64,000 nt of DNA from Isochrysis galbana (lineage: Eukaryota; Haptophyta; Isochrysidales; Isochrysidaceae), in assembly GCA_018136815.1 (NCBI GenBank), contig CM030933.1:3936106-4000105 (forward strand). The letters run 5' to 3'. This document shows positions 54,401-64,000 of this stretch, in pieces (position 1 is the first letter of the stretch; each line of letters opens with the position of its first letter). The notes below the pieces were generated by a model. It did no database searches and had not been told where the DNA came from. It saw only the letters and a program-made list of their open reading frames with translations. Both the position numbers and the translations under genes were made by a program.

Positions 54401-56371
54401 GTCACCGGTGGTCCAGCCTCGCGCCTCATGCGATGGGTCCTAAAGCTAGCCGAATATAGATTCGACGTCGTGCACAAACCTGGAGTCACTCACTGGGACG
54501 CCGACGGCTTATCCCGCTTAGTTGCTCTCGAGCCTGATCACGATCCTCTCCATCTCGAGGAGAGTGACGCCCATTCTTTCGATTCTTCTGAAATTCACGA
54601 CATAGTCGCCGCCGCGGTTACTTCATCCACCCTCACCGCTCGCCGCCAACAAGCAAGCGATAGGCTCGCTCGTCAAGCATCGGAATCTTCGGAGTCGATT
54701 ACCTCCTCGTATCTCGATGTGGGCGTGCCTCATGCCGACGAATTACGTCAAGCGCTCTCTACCGACGATCTCGCCAGCTCGATCCTTTCTGAAGTCGAGT
54801 CGATCCTTCCGAAAGCTTCCTCTTCGATTGACTCTAGCTCGTCGTCGAAGAAAAGTTCCCGATTCCTCCTTCGCGATGGCCTACTCTACTACCGCTCCTC
54901 AGAAGCGGAAGAGGCTCCTCTTCGTTTGTACATTCCGGAGTCCCTTCGTGACACGTACCTCCGCGCCTACCATGACCACCTTGGTCACCCAGGTGCGACA
55001 AGGACGTCTACCCTACTTCGTACTCGAGTGTACTGGCCTGGCATGTCCGCCTCTGTATCGGAATACGTTCGAGAGTGCCACGAATGCACTCTTGGCAAAC
55101 CGTTACCGCGACCGCTCGCCCATCCATCCGGTCTTTCCATCGGATCTTATCCTTTCGACGTCGTCTATTGCGATATTCTTTCGATGGCGCCCACTCACGA
55201 TTTCGTATCCGGCCGCTCCGGTTTTGACAAGCTGATTGTTTTCGTCGATTCTCTCTCTCGTTGGATTGAAGCTGAGCCTTGCAACGGTAACCCCTCGTCC
55301 TCGAAATGTCTAGACGTCTTCATGCGTCTCATCGTATCTCGTTATGGAGTCCCTCGCCAACTTCGAACCGACGCCGGCTCGAATCTTTGCTCTCGATTAG
55401 TGGACCTAATTCTCAAAGCGACCGGCACGGACTTGAGCACTACTGAAGCCTATCGCCACGAAGGCGTAGGGCTAGTAGAAAGAGCTCAACAAACTCTCCT
55501 CACGATGACTCGAGTCTCCAATGAAGGCGGCGCCCATTGGGTCGACCACCTTCCGTTTCTTCTCATGTCTATGCGAGCGACCGCCGGTCGCGTCGTACCC
55601 AAGTCACCCGCGGCTATCTTGTTTGGTCGGGAGCTTCGTCTTCCAGCTCAACTTGCTGACCCTGCTCCTGTTCTTGAGTTGCTTCCATCTAGGCCTCCGT
55701 CCGATGCCGTCACTTACGCCACCGAGCTCAATAAGAAGCTTCTCGAGTCGTGGCGTTCCGCCCTCGAAAGTACTCAAGAAGCCCAACGTGAATCGATGCG
55801 CTCCGCCTCTCAAAAGTCTAAACTCGGTGTTACCTTCAAACAAGGAGACAGAGTTTGTCGTCGAATCCCTGGCCACGCCAACAAACTTCAATACCTCTAC
55901 TCCGGTCCTTACCGAGTGGAAGAAGCCATCTCGGCCACTCGATACCGTCTACGCGATCTCGAAAATCGTCAAGTCAAGGATGAAGTTCACATTTCCAATC
56001 TTCGTCCGTACTTTACCGTCACCGATTCGTCTCCGCTCGCTGGAGATGAGTATTTGGTCGAAGAGTTACTCGATCGCAAGGGCGATGGAGTTTCATTCAA
56101 GTATCTCGTCAAATGGCGCGGCTATCCTCGTTCTGAAGCTACTTGGGAGTCTCGAATTGAGTTGCTTCGGCGTTGTGCTGATCTAGTTGAGTCGTACGAC
56201 ACCACTTTCGACCGCCGTCCGGTTCAACCCCAAGCTCACTCCGCTGTAGACTCCTCTTCAAGTCCAAGTTCAAGTCCCCAGTCTAATCAAGTTCCACGTC
56301 GAGTTCAAGAGTCAAATCGTATTCCTCCTGATCTGCCTTCAAGTCGTACCCGTTCTCGTTCACGTTCGTAG
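51473..56371 (+). CDS. Gypsy Pol polyprotein: protease, RT, RNase H, integrase, chromodomain
   Basis: 1,632 residues counted from a GTG at 51473, but the frame is open from 51239, so the true N-terminus is probably made by a -1 frameshift from the preceding ORF. The protease has ADTGAG (Asp206) and LLLGNDFL. The RT has VDYRDVN, LPFGVQSGP and YLDD at 729-732. RNase H has KTDGAS, TEIELLA and DHSALRWL. The integrase has the HHCC finger (YHDHLGHPG...CHEC), then the triad D~1234, D~1300, E~1336. The chromodomain (about 1525-1575) reads YLVKWRGYPRSEATWE with three aromatic positions, placing the element among chromoviruses, whose integrases target marked chromatin. All catalytic residues appear intact. 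Confidence 0.95.
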   Translation: MNGDQKWSNVTLETADEIRAQALAGRNADEESDLAAAVRAPIEFVEAKGIRAEELASLVRRPKTEAQARLEKDWEKMSDHPRHPTDKRGLGYTSPKLSPCTATNEDDPSRPSATIAAVGVPEETTTSLTTNSPEQRRWRPTPSLSDTIAHVTAHRPESVVDTLPSAYPRHCLYVRDLMVCRSGEAAGKEGVILADSALTVNSTLADTGAGPSVVTTSLLSSLPNDACVERLPQAVVTPLHGPDGLPLITRGKARIVFSVGGFLFRHTFMVIEGNPMLLLGNDFLATHAASIQLASDSADGSITLGAPSTVAPLEVNGSPSPDAPPIFRVSTSPIAVVPVSMTCAQVCPTSANPITTDFFRGPQAAENDNQLVSEPLFNTADEFAAKAPASCGSEYLLYTHEPITIPAYHRATFHVRIPLALREHEDCAMLVDRLPTRETIDSSPLVIPQVERPKSDHTIAVTVANTDPKPLHLPSFHPVASLQVRFKIHAGTYHRVGDNNSPDVIESLNEDQRKLLEAAKIDPEGRLSMPQREQVRRLLARRIAAFAIDPTNPNHTHVMEVELPLNPGAEAHRHAPSRVGREGEKIIEDEVCKMESAGIIRKSNSSWASRVVLVTKKDGSVRFCVDYRDVNSKLRLEDSPLPLTVEAIDRLSSGQGNLDSLFLCTLDLASGFWGIPIKESDKHITAFTTHRGKYEFNYLPFGVQSGPSYMCRLMDAVLGGLAWEICMPYLDDVGAWSTGVGDSLQAREESSFQQMLHRLDLVLERLIWAGLTCKMSKCVFFATSAEYLGHVVSREGLRMDPKKVEAVSKIDPTQINSIEAVRSFLGLCSYYRRFIRRFAIRAAPLTALTRKGCDVPVESQTEACRQAIEDLKQAICEEPVLAPPRDDRPFLVKTDGASKLGIAGVLAQKDDEGRERVVAYYGRSLSPAERHWTVTEIELLAALESIRNWRPYLWGRHFTLVVDHSALRWLHTMKDQVTGGPASRLMRWVLKLAEYRFDVVHKPGVTHWDADGLSRLVALEPDHDPLHLEESDAHSFDSSEIHDIVAAAVTSSTLTARRQQASDRLARQASESSESITSSYLDVGVPHADELRQALSTDDLASSILSEVESILPKASSSIDSSSSSKKSSRFLLRDGLLYYRSSEAEEAPLRLYIPESLRDTYLRAYHDHLGHPGATRTSTLLRTRVYWPGMSASVSEYVRECHECTLGKPLPRPLAHPSGLSIGSYPFDVVYCDILSMAPTHDFVSGRSGFDKLIVFVDSLSRWIEAEPCNGNPSSSKCLDVFMRLIVSRYGVPRQLRTDAGSNLCSRLVDLILKATGTDLSTTEAYRHEGVGLVERAQQTLLTMTRVSNEGGAHWVDHLPFLLMSMRATAGRVVPKSPAAILFGRELRLPAQLADPAPVLELLPSRPPSDAVTYATELNKKLLESWRSALESTQEAQRESMRSASQKSKLGVTFKQGDRVCRRIPGHANKLQYLYSGPYRVEEAISATRYRLRDLENRQVKDEVHISNLRPYFTVTDSSPLAGDEYLVEELLDRKGDGVSFKYLVKWRGYPRSEATWESRIELLRRCADLVESYDTTFDRRPVQPQAHSAVDSSSSPSSSPQSNQVPRRVQESNRIPPDLPSSRTRSRSRS

Positions 56372-56626
56372 CGCTAAGTGCTAAGTCGACCGGAAGTGGA
56401 TGATTAGCGTCGCGTCAGCGCCTGACCCAGCGCAACTGCCCGAGCAAAACTCCTGTAAAAGGGAGAACGTGGTAGGACGTGGCGTACGAAATCGGGGGCC
56501 GCCGCGCTAAGCTGCCGATTTTGTGCTCGCTTTGGATCCATGGGTTAATCCTCCTCTTCTAAGTCTCTCGTCTCGTATGGTTAAATGAACTCTCTTGGCT
56601 CGACATCGGGAGACGTCTCGATTTAA

Positions 56627-56635
56627 GTCGGGGGG
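56627..56635 (+). promoter_or_regulatory. Polypurine tract
   Basis: AGTCGGGGGG-type purine run directly before TGTTGTATTCC at 56636, the expected plus-strand primer position. Confidence 0.6.
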
Positions 56636-57780
56636 TGTTGTATTCCTGCCCATCTGAAGGCTGTAGGCATGAATATTCGTGTAAGGTACGCGCTCACAAT
56701 TACAATTGAACAGTTCCCCGTGTTGCCACTGACGCACAAGACACACAGATTCGGATTCCCCATGGTCTCAAGTCCAGGTTTGCAGATTTTGGTCTCGAAA
56801 TTTGCGATTCGAATTTTGTTTTTGCTGTTACTATAATTGTTGGCTCGTTTAAGGTAATAAACCGGCATGACTTCGACTTCTCGTTCCGCAGTTGCTCTGC
56901 GAGACTCTCTCTCTCTCTCTCTCCGTCCTCCTCTCCTCGGCCGACGGAGGGAAGTTTCGTCCAAAACATTCTCCGGTCCCAGGATGTTCCGTGGGGGTCT
57001 CTCTGCGCTCCGCGAGGGAAAGGACGCGATCTCGCTCCGAGATCACCCTCGCGCCCTCCCACGCTGCCCCGCCGTGCCCTCGGTCCCTCGCCCCCCGCGG
57101 CAGGTTCTTCCTCTCGGCGTGCCATCCGTCGCCTCCGGCCGTTATATTATTCCCCCCCCCCCCGCGCGAGGTTCTTCTCCTCCGCGCGCGGTTCGTTTCC
57201 TCCGGCCGTCGTTCGTTCCCCCCCCCCGCGCGCGCTGTTTCCCCCCCCTCGCTTCGATTCCTCCCTCTCGCGATTCCTTCGATGATTGCCTCCATCTCGT
57301 CCGTTCTTCTTCGCGATTCTCGCGGAGGGGGTACCGATGTTTAACGTTAGTTTCGCCGCGTTTTCGGTGAAAGAAAGGAAGAACGAATGGCACGCGCCCC
57401 GCGTCTCGCGTCTTGTTTCGTCGCCCCTTGCTCGTCGCTTGTCTAGAAGGTCTCTCTGCACATCGCCTTCTTCCCCCCGCGCGAGTTTGGACCTCTCCTC
57501 GACCCTCCGCGTTGGCTTCAGCGGACGAGTTTTCACTTTAACGATAGTTTGAACCCTTCGTTTGCGTAGTTTTGCGCTCTCTTTCCGTATTTCTTCGCGC
57601 ATGACGAGCGATCGCGACCTCAGCCTTTGTCGCACGGGGAGGGTTTGTTTATCGTATGATTCCGGAGTGTTTACGTTAGTTTTCTGAGCCCAAGGTCGTT
57701 GGGGTTTGGGTTTCTTGTGAGTGTTTTTGTAGCAACTTCGTCGAGTCCCACCGTGTTCCCAAGCGAGTCCCCCCGAGTTC
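56636..57780 (+). repeat. 3' LTR of the Gypsy element (right edge approximate)
   Basis: Starts TGTTGTATTCC. It contains a TATA-like element (GTTATATTATT, 57140) and ends near a run of CGAGTC motifs (57740-57805) similar in style to the sequence right of the assembly gap. Without the 5' LTR the right boundary cannot be fixed. Confidence 0.5.
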
Positions 57781-57810
57781 CCGAGTCTATACCCCGAGTC
57801 AACGAGTCAA

Positions 57811-58070
57811 TACCAGCCAAGCACGCGCCTGAGCCACCCCCAGTCGCCTGCCACCACCTCCCACAAGCCTCCTTCCACACTTCCGCGCCCTCCGTGCGTC
57901 GTGCGTCGTGCGTCGATCACCATGCCCGTAGTCACCCCCGAGGAAAGCTCCATGAGCTCCCCGCAAGAACCGCATTCCGCGCTAGCTGCCGGCGCGCCCT
58001 CGCAGGCCATCTCCAAGAGTGAGATGAGCCTTGCTCTGACAGAGGCGAGAATATTAAAAGGTTTTTTTTT
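57811..58070 (+). mobile_element. Retroposon fragment with shared tail, cutting a hAT gene
   Basis: Ends AGGCGAGAATATTAAAAGG plus T's at 58043-58070. The body contains a short open frame from ATG 57921 (MPVVTPEESSMSSPQEP) that looks like an element protein start. It abuts the hAT coding sequence exactly at the T-run. The left end and target duplication were not found, perhaps displaced by the Gypsy element. Confidence 0.5.
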
Positions 58071-59803
58071 ATCTTGCATTGCCTCCATGCGCTGGCCGAT
58101 CATGAACATCCTATCATAAACTTTGCCCATGCAATACGAATTGCTGTCCATCAAACGTAAGAGTTTGACAACAGGCATAGCCACATGCAGAATGAGTGTG
58201 AGTGTTTTCCAGAACCCCTCATCATCAAGAACAATGGCCTTAACCTTCTTTCCAATGTCTGCATCCAACTCGCCATCATCGTCGCCGGTTGCCGATCGCC
58301 CCCCACACGAAAACTTATGCGCCGCATGTTCCATCGTCACCACAACTTGTTGCAACTCAATTTTCACCCGGAGCATTCGAGACATCTCACGGAATTTGCC
58401 GGCAAAGCGAGTTTGCTTTGCGCGGTACAAGCCGAATTCTTTACCATGATTTGCGGCAATGGTCTCTCGAAGCTTGGTGCGTGGCCACCTCAGCGACCCC
58501 AAAATAAAGATAAGACGTTGCCGACCTTCGAAATGACATTTGCTACTTCCGGCACTTTTGCAAAATCTTTCAACTCAAGACTGAGAACGTGTGTCCCACA
58601 ACATGTGGCGGTGAGCCACTTATAATGCTTCTCCAAGATTCTCCAAGCTGCCTTCATCGTGCTACACGTATCTGTGACGACTTGTACGAAGCTCAATCGA
58701 CCATGTTTCTCGATGCGTTGACGCATCATCTCAGCAATAAATTCAGAATTTTCTGAATCGCTACTTGCCACCTTGATTGTGCCATCAAACAACATGCACC
58801 CAGGATTGCCAAACAAGAAATTGATCAAATGATCCTTCACCACATTATCCCACCCATCGGACACAATCGTGCATGTTTTGTTGAGAATTTGTTCACGTAG
58901 CGGACCGAGCTCACGCTGCAACCTAGCCGTAGTCTGATCCAACAATACACCATGCAAATTCTTGCGTGATGGCCCCTTGTATGATGGATGTGCCCTCTTC
59001 AATGCGGCAATCATCGCCTTGAATTTAGGATGGTCAGCAATCGCAGCCGGAATATTGCAGGCATAAAATAACTCGGCGATCGCAGCATCGCACGCATCTC
59101 TTGCCGCCACATTGAAGCACAACGTTGATTGACCACCACTATTAACGAGCTTGGGCTGGACATGCTTCTCCGTGATTGCTTGCGGCCTTAAAAATGGTGA
59201 CGACGAAGCAGCCGCTGCATCCACCTGCCTCACAGCCAACTTTTGCCGCTTCTTGTCGCCCTTCGTCAACTCGTTCTTTCGCACCCTATCGAGGAGCAAA
59301 AGGAAAGATGGGTCGTTGGCTGTGCAAGGGGCTGACATGCTGCGACCTAAGAGATGGTCAACAACACGTGTGGCCCCGCCATGGCGTGAAACACCGCAGC
59401 CGATGCACTTCCAATGTGGGTTGCTGGTGTCCTCCTCATTGAGGAGCACCACACAATCCCACACTGGGTCGACACGCTTCGCTGTCACCGAGCGCTTCCG
59501 CCCTTGGCCTTGGGACGTGAGCTGACTCAGCCCAGTTGCGCGCGCAGGGAGCACATTGAAGATTGTGCTCCCCATATCATCGCGCGCGCGCGCAGGCTCT
59601 CCCTCCTCCTCAACATCACAGCGGCTTCCTCGGCCTTGCGATCCATCGAGGAGGGACGCCCATTGCAGCTGTGGTGCAGTGCCGCCCGCTGCTGCTGGTG
59701 CTGGCAGCGCGACGGCAGCGGCGGCCTCGTCGAGCCGGCTGAGCTGGCTCTCGCGAGAGTCCAGCGCGGAGCGCAAGGTTCCGTTCGAGGTGGGCTGGTA
59801 CAT
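58071..59803 (-). pseudogene. hAT-type transposase, frameshifted and truncated
   Basis: From ATG 59803 the frame encodes a BED-like zinc finger (DPVWDCVVLLNEEDTSNPHW, KCIGCG, H...) at about 110-155 and a DUF659-type RNase H core (CTIVSDGWDN, VVTDTCSTMKAAWRIL, TCCGTHVLSLELKD). The frame stops at 58490, but homology continues in another minus frame (TLILHVAMPVVKLLRLMD; YDRMFMIGQRMEAM), so one indel near 58500 breaks it. The C-terminal dimerisation region is missing because the retroposon at 57811-58070 ends there. It differs from the small hAT at 36 kb. Confidence 0.8.
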
Positions 59804-60688
<885 letters not shown>

Positions 60689-63640
60689 ATGGCGCCTCGC
60701 ATGGTGCGCGCCGACACGGCAACGCTCAACGTCGGCCAGCTTATCGGCCGTGGTTCCTATGGCGTCGTCCACCGCGGCCGGCTGGCCAACAAGGACGTCG
60801 CTGTCAAGATTGTGCCGCTTGATGGCACGGGTGCTGCGGCCGAGGTGCGCAAGGAGGTGCGTTTCATGCGCACCGCGGCGCATGAGAACGCGGTCGCGCT
60901 CCTCGCCGAGTTCGAGTACCAGGAGAACGCCTGGCTAGTCCTGGAGCTCTGCGAGGTTGGCTCAATTGCTGACCTCCTTGTCCACCGCGGCGGCTCAACC
61001 CTTACAGAGCCGCAAGTTGCAGCAGTCTGCTCGGCGACCGCGCACGGTCTTGCTCATCTCCATGACAAGTGCAACCTTGTGCATCGTGACATCAAGGCCG
61101 GCAACCTGTTGCTTACCGCTAAGGGCGAGGTCAAGTTGGCCGACTTTGGCATCGCCCGCGCAAAGGATGGCGCCTCCAAAGGCACTACCATCGGCTCGCC
61201 CCTGTGGATGGCACCTGAGATGATTGAAGAAGGCAGGCTCGATGCAGCTGTGGATATCTGGGCGCTTGGCATCACCTTGATCGAGATGGCCGAGGGGGCA
61301 CCGCCGCTGGCCACTCTGCGCCCTCAGCATTATGCCATGTTCCGCATCGTCACTGACCCACCACCCAAACTGCAAGACCCTGGGAAGTGGTCGCATGATT
61401 TCGTCGAGACACTGGCCATGTGCTTGCGGAAGCCTTACGCAGAGCGGCCAGCGGCGCGCCAAGTCGCTGCGCTCGGCTGGTGCAGGCGTGCCAACAGTAA
61501 CGCTCTTTTGCCTCTGTGCGCCAAGGCTGCTGGTGTAGGAGCAGCAATCCCAGATGCTCCGGGTTCTGACTGTCCCTCACAGCTGCCTGCTCTCCCTTCC
61601 CTCCTCGAGGAGGAGGATGTTCCCTTGGACAATGTGCTCCCCGTCTGCCGTGTTGTCGGCCGCTCCGCCACTTGGGGCAATCACGGCGAGGCGACGGACA
61701 CTGATGGGACCGACACACAGTCCGCTCAGCTCCACGGCACAGCCAAGATGCGAGAAGACGCCGATGACACCATGACTGGTCGGCGTGGCTGCCTCATTGC
61801 TCCTTACGAAGAGGATGTCCTCATGGATGCAACCATCGAGCTGGAGAGTACCGTGAAGCTGGCCTCGCCCGCCAAACAATCGCCGCCGATGCAACGTGTT
61901 CCCACATTGGAGGTCAATTCGGGGACACTGGGCACGCTCCCACGTGGCGCTCGCCCTCTAATGTTGCCGCTCCCTTCAACGCCGCCACGCCTTGACCCGC
62001 CAACGCCAGATGCTCGTGAACGCCGGCCGATCGACCGAAAGCCCGTTGTTGGCATGGTCAGCCCCAAATGCCGTGCCTCTCTCGTACGTCCTTTGCCCGG
62101 TGGCCGCTCGGTAGTGACTCACGTACAGCCATCAACCATTGCGCCCTCCGAGATTGATGCGTTCATTGCATCCCCATGCGACTTTGTGGGATCCGCAGTG
62201 CGAGCGGGCAAATCGCACGCAGACATCGCTCGATTCATTCTGTCGTCAGGCGCCGAGGCTAAGGCACCGCTTGGTCTGCTCATCGCAACCGCTGGCGCCG
62301 AGGGCGGAGCTATCCTTGACGCCACGCTTTCGCAGATTGACCTCGAACCTTACTCGTTCGACGAGGCTTTGCGATATGTGCTCGACCAGTGCAAGATCCC
62401 GACCGAGCCGCGTGAGAACTTTGCTCGAGCACTGCGCGTGCTACTTACTTCATTCGGGCGCGCCTTTACCGATACCTTTCCAGGATACTTCGCCCCCCGA
62501 AACGCCAGCAGCGAGGCGGCTACCAGTCTGCACGCCGTCCACGACTCGCAGTCAGCAGTGATGCTCGCCTTGTTGTTGCTCAAGGCTCCTCGTCTAACAC
62601 TTGAGCAATTCTTGATGGAAAGTACAAGCTTGCGCACACGGGGTGAGCTCAAACGCGAGTGGCTGTATCGTTTGCACTCCGTCTCCGTCCGCAAGCCTAT
62701 CCAGCTCAACAGCTCGCGTACGCATGCCGTTCACGAGTACCACGGATGGCTCTTCAAGGAGCCGCGCTCAGGGCGCTCCAACAACTGGCGCAAACGCTGG
62801 TGCACACTTGTTGGGAGCGAGCTGCGATTGTACCGTGCCAAGGAAGAGGGCAGCGCCGACAGCATTGTGCAGCTGGCAAGCATGCAAGTGCGCTCCGGGA
62901 ACTCTGCTGCCATGCGCAACCGGAAAGAAGTGCAAGCTCGTTGTATCTTCGAGCTTTTCCCGGCCTCCTCCAACCTGAACGCGGCAGCTTTTGAGCAAGG
63001 TCTTCACCGCCGTTATGTTTTTGCCGCAGAGACGCCGGCCGAGCAGCAGGCGTGGATAAGAGCGCTGCGCAGCGCGCTTGAGAATGTCTCGCCAGTCAGC
63101 GACGTCGTGGCGGAGATTGCCGAGGAGCAGTTTGCGTGCATGGTTGCACAACGCGAGCAAGCTGCCGCGTCGCCGGCTGCCGCGTCGCCGGCTGCCGCAT
63201 CGGCAGAGCAACCTAACCAGTCTCTTGTCATTTCCTCAGTCGACGCTCAATCTGCGCGAATTGAGTCAGATGCATCTGCGACCGAGCTGATTCACTTGGA
63301 GGTTTCCGAGGCGGGGAACGCCAAATCCGAGGATGCTAAGGCGGAGCATGTCGACGTGGCTAACATTGAGCCAGAGGTAGCAAAGGAGAACGGAGTGCCA
63401 ACAATGGTCCCGCAGAGCTCTCCCGCGGTGCCATCGCTCCCTCTTGGTGAGCTTCGGAGTTTCAACAATGTTCCGGCGGGGACAGGTGGCAAGGGGTCGC
63501 TCTCGGCGCGGAGCCAAGGTGGTCTCTCGGCACGGAGCAATAAAGGCGATTCATCTTCCCGTAGTAGCAAAGGCGATCTCTCATCGCGCTTGTCGCTCTT
63601 CGGGAAGCAGCTGCAAAACTTCCTGCGAGGTGGCAACTAG
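60689..63640 (+). CDS. Ste20-like protein kinase fused to Sec7-like and PH domains
   Basis: 983 residues, one exon. Kinase domain at about 14-270: GRGSYGVVHRG loop, VAVKIV with Lys40, HRDIKAGN with Asp134, DFG at 152-154, GSPLWMAPE; the pattern fits the STE20/MST group. Residues ~300-480 are a disordered linker. Residues ~485-670 resemble a Sec7 (Arf-GEF) domain: ADIARFILSSG, SFDEALRYVLDQCKIPTEP (the last part aligning with the glutamate-finger loop, Glu retained), then ALLLLKAPRLTLEQFLMEST. A PH domain follows (about 680-800; YHGWLFKEPRS...WRKRWCTLV...W in the last helix). Sec7-PH pairs occur in cytohesins, which activate Arf GTPases at membranes. The C-terminus is Ala/Ser-rich. The ATG at 60689 is chosen because the kinase begins just after it. 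Confidence 0.85.
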   Translation: MAPRMVRADTATLNVGQLIGRGSYGVVHRGRLANKDVAVKIVPLDGTGAAAEVRKEVRFMRTAAHENAVALLAEFEYQENAWLVLELCEVGSIADLLVHRGGSTLTEPQVAAVCSATAHGLAHLHDKCNLVHRDIKAGNLLLTAKGEVKLADFGIARAKDGASKGTTIGSPLWMAPEMIEEGRLDAAVDIWALGITLIEMAEGAPPLATLRPQHYAMFRIVTDPPPKLQDPGKWSHDFVETLAMCLRKPYAERPAARQVAALGWCRRANSNALLPLCAKAAGVGAAIPDAPGSDCPSQLPALPSLLEEEDVPLDNVLPVCRVVGRSATWGNHGEATDTDGTDTQSAQLHGTAKMREDADDTMTGRRGCLIAPYEEDVLMDATIELESTVKLASPAKQSPPMQRVPTLEVNSGTLGTLPRGARPLMLPLPSTPPRLDPPTPDARERRPIDRKPVVGMVSPKCRASLVRPLPGGRSVVTHVQPSTIAPSEIDAFIASPCDFVGSAVRAGKSHADIARFILSSGAEAKAPLGLLIATAGAEGGAILDATLSQIDLEPYSFDEALRYVLDQCKIPTEPRENFARALRVLLTSFGRAFTDTFPGYFAPRNASSEAATSLHAVHDSQSAVMLALLLLKAPRLTLEQFLMESTSLRTRGELKREWLYRLHSVSVRKPIQLNSSRTHAVHEYHGWLFKEPRSGRSNNWRKRWCTLVGSELRLYRAKEEGSADSIVQLASMQVRSGNSAAMRNRKEVQARCIFELFPASSNLNAAAFEQGLHRRYVFAAETPAEQQAWIRALRSALENVSPVSDVVAEIAEEQFACMVAQREQAAASPAAASPAAASAEQPNQSLVISSVDAQSARIESDASATELIHLEVSEAGNAKSEDAKAEHVDVANIEPEVAKENGVPTMVPQSSPAVPSLPLGELRSFNNVPAGTGGKGSLSARSQGGLSARSNKGDSSSRSSKGDLSSRLSLFGKQLQNFLRGGN

Positions 63641-64000
63641 GGAGCATGTCATCTTCACGGCTCGGACTCTGCGCAACGGCGGGCAAGTAGATCACGGCCA
63701 CCTGGCATACGTGAGGTTTAGTGATTTTGTCGTGCCTTTCTTCAAGGGAAAGGAACAAGGGCAATTAGATTTGTAATGGCTTGAGATTCCAGCTGCAATC
63801 ATTCAGGTACATACTGCTCAATGTTTCGTCGAGGAGCGCATGGCAAAGGTGTCCTTCTGAGCTCTCAGCCGCTACGTGAAGTCACACTTTGCATTGCAAG
63901 CGAGCACAGATCGCAATCCACTCGTTCGCCCAGCGCGCCTCTCATCCTCTTCATCTACTTTCATCTATTTGGGTTATCGTGGTCGTCCAAGGTGAATGTT
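63641..64000. other. Downstream of kinase gene
   Basis: The presumed 3' UTR and flank. No further gene seen before the window ends. Confidence 0.5.

Larger units (their letters stand above)
48835..57780 (+). mobile_element. Ty3/Gypsy chromovirus carrying a DNA-methyltransferase-like ORF
   Basis: Order: gag-like frame, methyltransferase-like frame, pol (protease, RT, RNase H, integrase, chromodomain), polypurine tract, 3' LTR. The coding frames are nearly continuous and pol has no internal stop, so the element looks young. The 5' LTR is not seen because of the gap. The right LTR boundary is uncertain. Confidence 0.85.

Overview
This is nuclear DNA from a eukaryote, most likely a microalga. 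Genes are split by spliceosomal introns (GT-AG, plus one GC-AG), there is a centrin gene, and one predicted protein has an N-terminal leader resembling a plastid presequence. No operons or bacterial-style gene packing are seen. The lineage cannot be fixed from the sequence. The protein set (OSCA-type channel, AEC/PIN-type carrier, DTD2-type deacylase, fungal-type zinc cluster, plant/algal-like histidine kinase remnant) fits a secondary or otherwise unusual alga. All exon boundaries are read by eye.

Layout. 1-2.1 kb: rearranged Copia-like debris. 2.7-3.5 kb: a secreted RNase T2 on the minus strand. 4.2-5.7 kb: a small, recent LTR-like element sitting in a coding-like segment. 6.6-10.8 kb: a many-exon SLC25-type carrier gene. 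11.5-13.9 kb: retroposons and a second Copia-like remnant whose primer-binding site is identical to the first. 14.9-17.3 kb: a Zn2Cys6 + PAS-like regulator. 17.8-22.2 kb: tandem repeats and three full-length copies of a ~750-bp retroposon (called R1 here), each with 16-19 bp target duplications. 22.7-27.0 kb: a large OSCA/TMEM63-like protein. 29.6-33.3 kb: an AEC carrier and a D-aminoacyl-tRNA deacylase, divergently arranged. 34.2-38.3 kb: a LINE ORF1 cut by a complete small hAT element. 39.3-41.5 kb: centrin and an uncharacterised gene, divergently arranged. 42.5-46.0 kb: a LINE pol fragment containing two nested retroposon insertions. 47.2-48.6 kb: a histidine-kinase/receiver-like gene abutting an assembly gap. 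48.8-57.8 kb: a Ty3/Gypsy chromovirus. 58.1-59.8 kb: a broken hAT transposase. 60.7-63.6 kb: a protein kinase fused to Sec7-like and PH domains.

The most striking object is the chromovirus. Between gag and pol it carries an open reading frame closely resembling the small phage/bacterial cytosine-methyltransferase-like family. Retrotransposon-borne DNA methyltransferases have been described, as far as I recall, in a few other algae and protists. This looks like an independent case with a phage-type enzyme and overlapping, frame-stepping ORFs.

A second theme is a LINE-driven retroposition system. R1 copies share a palindromic 5' end with an ORF1-bearing LINE. A conserved tail (GAGAATATTAARARG followed by T's) is attached to several unrelated bodies, including one carrying a Gypsy integrase fragment. 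The target duplications allow the insertion history to be read directly.
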